Origin: Spirochaetaceae bacterium
Lineage (GTDB): Bacteria > Spirochaetota > Spirochaetia > Sphaerochaetales > Sphaerochaetaceae
Direction: 5' to 3'
Assembly: GCA_003454065.1 (NCBI GenBank)
Contig: DMKZ01000010.1
Span: 1 to 17,841 of the forward strand
DNA length: 17,841 nt
Positions 14,792-17,841 of this stretch are shown here, piece after piece; the first letter of the stretch is position 1; every line of letters starts with the position of its first letter. The position numbers were made by a program, and so were the translations under genes. The notes under the pieces were generated by a model. That model searched no databases and was not told the DNA's origin. It saw only the letters and a list, made by a program, of their open reading frames with translations.

Positions 14792-14822
14792 AAGAGATTT
14801 TTGAATCTACGGGGAAACGACA

Positions 14823-15914
14823 TCATACGACTTGAATGAGGACGCCGCAATATGGCACCGCTTCGGCAATGATCCTGGCTGAAGGCATCTTTCGAATGAA
14901 GCTTTCGGCATCTTTTCTCGACATTGAAAGAACAAGCCCTCCCGAAGTCTGAGGATCGAACATTATGTCCCGCAAAGCCAATGGAATGCCATCGGCGAAA
15001 GCCACCTTGCCCTTGGTGTAATCGCGGTTGTTGTAAAGTCCGGCAGGCAGAATACCGATTTCGGCGAGTTCGAACGCTTCCTGGAAATACGGAATATCAG
15101 ACGACAAAACTTTCAAGGACAATTCGGGACGATCCGATCTTGAGCGCGCATTGGCGCCTTCAGTCATTTCCATAAGATGGCCGAGGAGTCCGAAGCCCGT
15201 GATATCGGTTGCTGCGTGAACGTCATAAGAAGATGCGATTTCGCATGCATACTTATTAAGCGTCCTCATCGACTCGACCGCTTTGGATTCAGCCTCAGCG
15301 GATGCTTCACGGCACTTCACGGCAGTGTTTATTATTCCAACTCCCAAGGTTTTCGTGAGAACCAGGCAATCTCCGATTCTCACGCCGTTATTGCGCCATA
15401 TCCTTCCCCTTTTAGCCGCGCCGGTGACGCAAAGTCCGTATTTAGGCACTTCATCGTCTATGGTGTGCCCTCCGGCGATAGGAATCCCCGCCTCCTTGGC
15501 TTTTGAAATGCCGCCTTCCAGAATCTCCTTCAATATCCCCTTGTCAAGCCTTTGCGGAAAACACATCAGCGACAAAGCATACAAAGGCTTCGCCCCCATG
15601 GCGTAAATGTCGGATATCGCATTCGCCGCAGCGATTTCGCCGAAAGCAAACGGCTCGTCCACCATTGCCGGAAAAAAATCCACAGTCGATACGAGTGAGG
15701 TATCGTCATTAAGATTATAGCAAAGCGCATCCTCAGCCCCTTCAAAGCCCACTTCGAGACTTTCGCACGGAAACTTCGGCAATGCGCTGAGAATTCCAAT
15801 CAGCTCCGTCGCCTTGAGTTTCGCCGCACACCCTGCGGCATTCGACAATTGCGTCAGGCGAACCTTTTCGCCTGCGCCAGAACCTGCACCCGAATTAGAG
15901 TCATTTGCGCTCAT
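14823..15914 (-). CDS. selD: Selenide, water dikinase (selenophosphate synthetase)
   Basis: SelD makes selenophosphate from selenide and ATP, giving AMP and phosphate. Selenophosphate is the donor for selenocysteine and selenouridine synthesis. The 363-residue protein carries the catalytic loop AAGCAAKL, in which Cys29 and Lys32 correspond to E. coli Cys17 and Lys20. The second Cys of the common GCGCK motif is Ala here. Downstream are TVDFFPAMVDEPFAFGEIAA, NAISDIYAMGAKP, PIAGGHTIDD and DPQTSGGLV, all family landmarks. The active site uses Cys, with no in-frame TGA, so this is not a selenoprotein form. The ATG at 15914 overlaps the DUF3343 gene by 14 bases, with AAGG about ten bases upstream. 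The Gly/Ser-rich first 15 residues may be an extension with no fold. Confidence 0.97.
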   Translation of the reverse strand: MSANDSNSGAGSGAGEKVRLTQLSNAAGCAAKLKATELIGILSALPKFPCESLEVGFEGAEDALCYNLNDDTSLVSTVDFFPAMVDEPFAFGEIAAANAISDIYAMGAKPLYALSLMCFPQRLDKGILKEILEGGISKAKEAGIPIAGGHTIDDEVPKYGLCVTGAAKRGRIWRNNGVRIGDCLVLTKTLGVGIINTAVKCREASAEAESKAVESMRTLNKYACEIASSYDVHAATDITGFGLLGHLMEMTEGANARSRSDRPELSLKVLSSDIPYFQEAFELAEIGILPAGLYNNRDYTKGKVAFADGIPLALRDIMFDPQTSGGLVLSMSRKDAESFIRKMPSARIIAEAVPYCGVLIQVV

Positions 15915-16155
15915 ACAATGTCACCTTCCCATTTTCCGCGAGAATATAAACGCCCTCTGAGCCGGCAAGCGACGAATACTTCCCCACATCATTGTCATCG
16001 ACCTTCTCGCCATCATCCAGATCACACTCGACGCAGGAGGCGCACGATGATGAAACGATCCTCGGCGTCGGAGCAAGAAAGTACCCGTTTCCCAAGAGTC
16101 TCTTCGCAAGCAAAGCGTGATAATGCGAGTCAAATGTCACGCAGAGGCAAGACAT
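15901..16155 (-). CDS. DUF3343 small protein, putative Se/S carrier
   Basis: This 84-residue protein belongs to the DUF3343 (putative Se/S carrier-like) family. It has the family's opening strand (LCVTFDSHYHALLAKRLL), the APTPRIVSSSCASCVE segment resembling the family's tPRxisssCG, and a short C-terminal strand. Cys38 and Cys41 are the candidate carrier residues, and additional Cys occur at 3, 5 and 44. Genes of this family sit beside selD and yedE in many selenium-using bacteria; the exact reaction is unproven. It follows the TusA-like gene by 8 bases and overlaps selD by 14, consistent with one transcript. GCGGGA lies directly upstream of the ATG, so the ribosome site is not ideal and coupling is likely. 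Confidence 0.85.
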   Translation of the reverse strand: MSCLCVTFDSHYHALLAKRLLGNGYFLAPTPRIVSSSCASCVECDLDDGEKVDDNDVGKYSSLAGSEGVYILAENGKVTLYERK

Positions 16156-16163
16156 TCCCGCAA

Positions 16164-16376
16164 TCAGCCCTTCGATATGCTCAGGCTGAACAGGCCGCCG
16201 TCCTTTTGCAAAACCCTGATGCCATACCCCATCTTATCGCACAGCCTGGTTATGTTCTCCACAGCGACTTGCGCATCAGATACGACCTCTATCTCCTTTT
16301 CACCGGCAGTCATCGCCTTTCTGACCTTAAGCACCGGCTCAGGGCAATTAAGCCCGCAAACATCTATACTGACCAT
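16164..16376 (-). CDS. TusA/SirA-family sulfur (selenium) carrier protein
   Basis: This 70-residue protein starts at the ATG at 16376, which has a strong AAAGGGGG upstream. A longer frame to 16547 runs into yedE and is rejected. It shows the TusA-family motif DVCGLNCPEPVLKVRKAM, with the carrier residue Cys11 in CPEP. TusA proteins pass persulfide sulfur between enzymes; in this setting the family is thought to move selenium, as for the TusA-like half of YedF. It lies 13 bases after yedE, and its neighbours DUF3343 and selD support a selenium role. The protein is cytoplasmic and single-domain, without the DsrE-like half found in YedF proper. Confidence 0.92.
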   Translation of the reverse strand: MVSIDVCGLNCPEPVLKVRKAMTAGEKEIEVVSDAQVAVENITRLCDKMGYGIRVLQKDGGLFSLSISKG

Positions 16377-16389
16377 CGCAAACCCCCTT

Positions 16390-17469
16390 TCAAGCCAAAG
16401 CTCTGCTTCTGTTGCTGCGAGCGATAAGCGTTGCGGAACAAGCAAAGAACAAAATGATGACGCAAACGGCGATTCTTCCTGCCGGCGTAGCACCCTTGCC
16501 CGCAACCCCTGCAAGTCCGAAATTATGCGAAATCGCCGCTCCGACAAACATGCCTATGCAAGTCATGAAAGAATCGGAATTGCCTTCGCCTGCCAAAATC
16601 AGCTGCCGAAGCGGACATCCGCCCAACATGACGCTGCCCAACCCCACTGCAAACATGGAAAGCAGATTCCACAAGTGATCCGAATGAGCGACCGGCTGCC
16701 CTTCGAAACCAAACTTGAAAGTGCCGCCAATCAAATTAAGAACCAAAAGCACGACAAAGATCAGGAACGGAGCCGTGAATAATGTGAAATCCCTCGTAAG
16801 ATATATGTCGCGTATCCCGCCCGCGCAGCAAACCCTGGAAACCTGACTAAGAGCGCCAACAGCCAAGGCTATGGCAAGGGCCATGAAAAACGGAGCGTGC
16901 ATGGACCCCGGACCCTTTTGCGAAAAAGCGAGGAGCCCGGAGGCGGCAAGCGCTAAAACCAGCAATGCGATTTGAACGGCAGGAGCAATCGCGCCTTCCA
17001 ACGACGATTTCCTATCAGCTCTTCCCAAAGAAAAGCCTTGATTCAGAAACAGCGAGCCGCACCCTATTCCAAGTGAAAACCCGACAAGGGCGACAAGAGC
17101 GTTCATGTCTCCGCCGGCAAGTCTGATTATCATTCTCAAAGGACAACCCAAAAACACGAGAGCGCAAATCATCACACCCATTCCGATGAAGAACCTGAGC
17201 AAAGTCGATGAACCGCCTTTCGGCTTGAACTCCTTCCTGATCACCGACATGACAAACGAGCCCAATACTATTCCAAGTATCTCAGGCCTCATGTATTGGA
17301 CTACGGCGGCATTATGAAACTTCATCGCCCCCGCAATATCCCTTATGAAGCAAGCGATGCAGAATCCCATGTTCTGCGGATTCCCGAATTTGGTCAGAAC
17401 GAACGCCGCAACAGCGACAGCGACCCCAGTTGCCATAAGCATGATATGACTTTTAGTCAATTTTCTCAT
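16390..17469 (-). CDS. yedE: YedE-type putative selenium transporter
   Basis: This 359-residue integral membrane protein of the YeeE/YedE family has about nine hydrophobic segments arranged as two related halves. Hallmarks occur in pairs: NMGFCIACFIRD (33-44) and RVCCAGGIRD (212-221), then GCPLRMI (108-114) and GCPLRQLI (284-291). The conserved Cys line the substrate path in the family, where TsuA takes up thiosulfate. The form beside selD is taken as a selenium-compound importer. AAGGA eight bases before the ATG at 17469 supports the start. It is the first gene of the selenium operon, downstream of the promoter at 17549-17577 and a structured leader. Substrate identity is inferred from context only. 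Confidence 0.93.
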   Translation of the reverse strand: MRKLTKSHIMLMATGVAVAVAAFVLTKFGNPQNMGFCIACFIRDIAGAMKFHNAAVVQYMRPEILGIVLGSFVMSVIRKEFKPKGGSSTLLRFFIGMGVMICALVFLGCPLRMIIRLAGGDMNALVALVGFSLGIGCGSLFLNQGFSLGRADRKSSLEGAIAPAVQIALLVLALAASGLLAFSQKGPGSMHAPFFMALAIALAVGALSQVSRVCCAGGIRDIYLTRDFTLFTAPFLIFVVLLVLNLIGGTFKFGFEGQPVAHSDHLWNLLSMFAVGLGSVMLGGCPLRQLILAGEGNSDSFMTCIGMFVGAAISHNFGLAGVAGKGATPAGRIAVCVIILFFACSATLIARSNRSRALA

Positions 17470-17481
17470 ATATCATTTCCT

Positions 17482-17542
17482 TTAGGGCATTGTTGCTTTC
17501 AACCATTGCTTTTGTAGCTTGATAAACGCATGCAATGCCTAA
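17482..17542 (-). promoter_or_regulatory. Structured 5' leader of the selenium operon
   Basis: The predicted mRNA starts at about 17542 with TTAGGCATTG (17542-17533). This pairs with CAATGCCCTAA (17492-17482) with one bulged base. Inside is a hairpin GTTG-AAAG-CAAC (17503-17492), which shares its last base with the closing stem, plus a possible AGCT/AGC-type pairing. The closing stem ends just before the ribosome site AAGGA, so its formation could affect ribosome access. It matches no riboswitch class that I recognise. Confidence 0.5.
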
Positions 17543-17548
17543 GCCATT

Positions 17549-17577
17549 ATTTTAGTGAAAACATAATGGAAAATCAA
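17549..17577 (-). promoter_or_regulatory. Promoter of the selenium operon
   Basis: TTGATT (17577-17572) and TAAAAT (17554-17549) are separated by exactly 17 bases. The predicted start near 17542 coincides with the first base of the leader stem. This is the only good promoter ahead of yedE, the TusA-like gene, DUF3343 and selD. Confidence 0.7.
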
Positions 17578-17657
17578 TTCACTTGCGAATTAGTAGCGAA
17601 TTGCAAGGGCTTTCGAAAAAAGAATTGGATTTTCGGAATCATTTGCAAAGGAATTCC

Positions 17658-17753
17658 GTGAACGAAATCATTCCCTCCCGAATCGCAAAGGAAATGGGAG
17701 TTACAAGCGGAAACGTCATAAATGGTGCGCGAAGATCGCGCAAAAGGTATTGA
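17658..17753 (+). CDS. Possible small HTH-like peptide (plus strand), perhaps a remnant
   Basis: A 31-codon frame opens at a GTG preceded by AAAGGA with a 5-base spacer. It encodes IPSRIAKEMGVTSGNVING, which resembles the helix-turn-helix core of small phage-type regulators, followed by an Arg-rich tail. The same frame is open upstream to a TGA near 17560, so a start at TTG 17583 would give 56 residues. It ends in TGATG, overlapping another open frame that runs past the window end, so it may be a frameshifted fragment of a longer regulator. No plus-strand gene elsewhere supports it. It is the only coding candidate in the 372 bases right of yedE. Confidence 0.3.
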   Translation: MNEIIPSRIAKEMGVTSGNVINGARRSRKRY

Positions 17754-17840
17754 TGAAGGCGGGAAGCCTTAGGAAACGGCCTGCCGAAGGGAGTGCCTCC
17801 CCAAAGGGGTGGGCATCTCGGACTTTACAGATGGCTTCAT
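17753..17840. other. GC-rich foldable region at the window end
   Basis: ATGAAG (17753-17758) can pair with CTTCAT (17835-17840), enclosing two hairpins. One is GGCGGG/CCTGCC (17758-17785). The other is a long stem with GAG/CTC, TGCC/GGCA and CCCC/GGGG around an AAA loop (17791-17819). Just upstream, GCGCGA-AGA-TCGCGC (17727-17741) is another perfect hairpin. The composition is more GC-rich than the flanks. It may be a non-coding RNA, a mobile-element end, or the coding start of a gene that continues past the window. It does not read as a tRNA on either strand. Confidence 0.35.
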
Positions 17841-17841
17841 A

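Noticed and set aside
14790..14815. Terminator after selD
   Set aside because: AGATT/AATCT can form a short AT-rich stem, but it has only five pairs and overlaps the -35 of the next gene, so it is not convincing.
14823..15914. SelD as a selenoprotein
   Set aside because: The catalytic position is a normal Cys codon, and there is no in-frame TGA with a following hairpin.
16377..16547. Longer N-terminus for the TusA-like gene
   Set aside because: It overlaps the end of yedE, has no ribosome site, and the TusA domain begins exactly at the ATG at 16376, which has AAAGGGGG upstream.
17650..17841. tRNA-Sec gene next to the selenium operon
   Set aside because: No T-arm GTTCRA sequence, no acceptor pairing and no CCA-adjacent stem could be found on either strand.

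Overview
The window comes from a Gram-negative-type bacterium, most likely a spirochaete (Treponema/Spirochaetia-like). This is inferred from many exported lipoproteins, an outer-membrane barrel candidate, a SUMF1/FGE-fold domain and a lamin-tail domain in secreted proteins, together with sigma70-type promoters (TTGaaa-17-TAtAAT) and clear Shine-Dalgarno sites. The genus cannot be fixed from sequence reading alone. Every confident gene lies on the minus strand, so the window is transcribed from high to low coordinates.

Right end (17.8 to 14.8 kb): a selenium operon. A strong promoter at 17549-17577 and a leader that can close into a stem lead to a YedE-type selenium transporter, a TusA-like carrier (CPEP motif), a DUF3343 small protein and selenophosphate synthetase SelD. 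The four genes are separated by 13 and 8 bases and then overlap by 14. Together they would import a selenium species, hand it over as protein-bound persulfide/selenide, and make selenophosphate. To the right of the promoter is a gene-poor stretch (17578-17841) with a possible small HTH reading frame and a GC-rich fold.

Middle (14.7 to 10.6 kb): a sugar-nucleotidyltransferase-like gene with its own promoter, a 116-base nested inverted repeat, and uvrA. The uvrA promoter sits so close to the ATG that the mRNA looks leaderless. The end of uvrA is one arm of a 17-bp perfect inverted repeat that belongs to a small family of GGCGCTT-type intergenic repeats.

Left-middle (10.6 to 0.7 kb): six consecutive genes for exported proteins. 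They are a lamin-tail-domain protein, a SIMPL-domain lipoprotein (possibly leaderless), a lipoprotein with a duplicated TPR-like module, a predicted outer-membrane barrel, and two paralogous MACPF (perforin-fold) lipoproteins. The first-transcribed MACPF gene carries a C-terminal FGE/SUMF1-fold domain and is broken by two apparent frameshifts. The second is intact, overlaps it by ATGA, and has an unrecognised C-terminal half. Their promoter has a perfect TATAAT and a run of six G in the spacer, followed by a purine-rich leader of about 190 bases with 9-base repeats.

Left end: the first 204 codons of glnS, running off the window, with its own strong promoter.

The most interesting parts are the MACPF pair with its poly-G promoter, the structured leader of the selenium operon, and the two unexplained inverted-repeat elements around uvrA.
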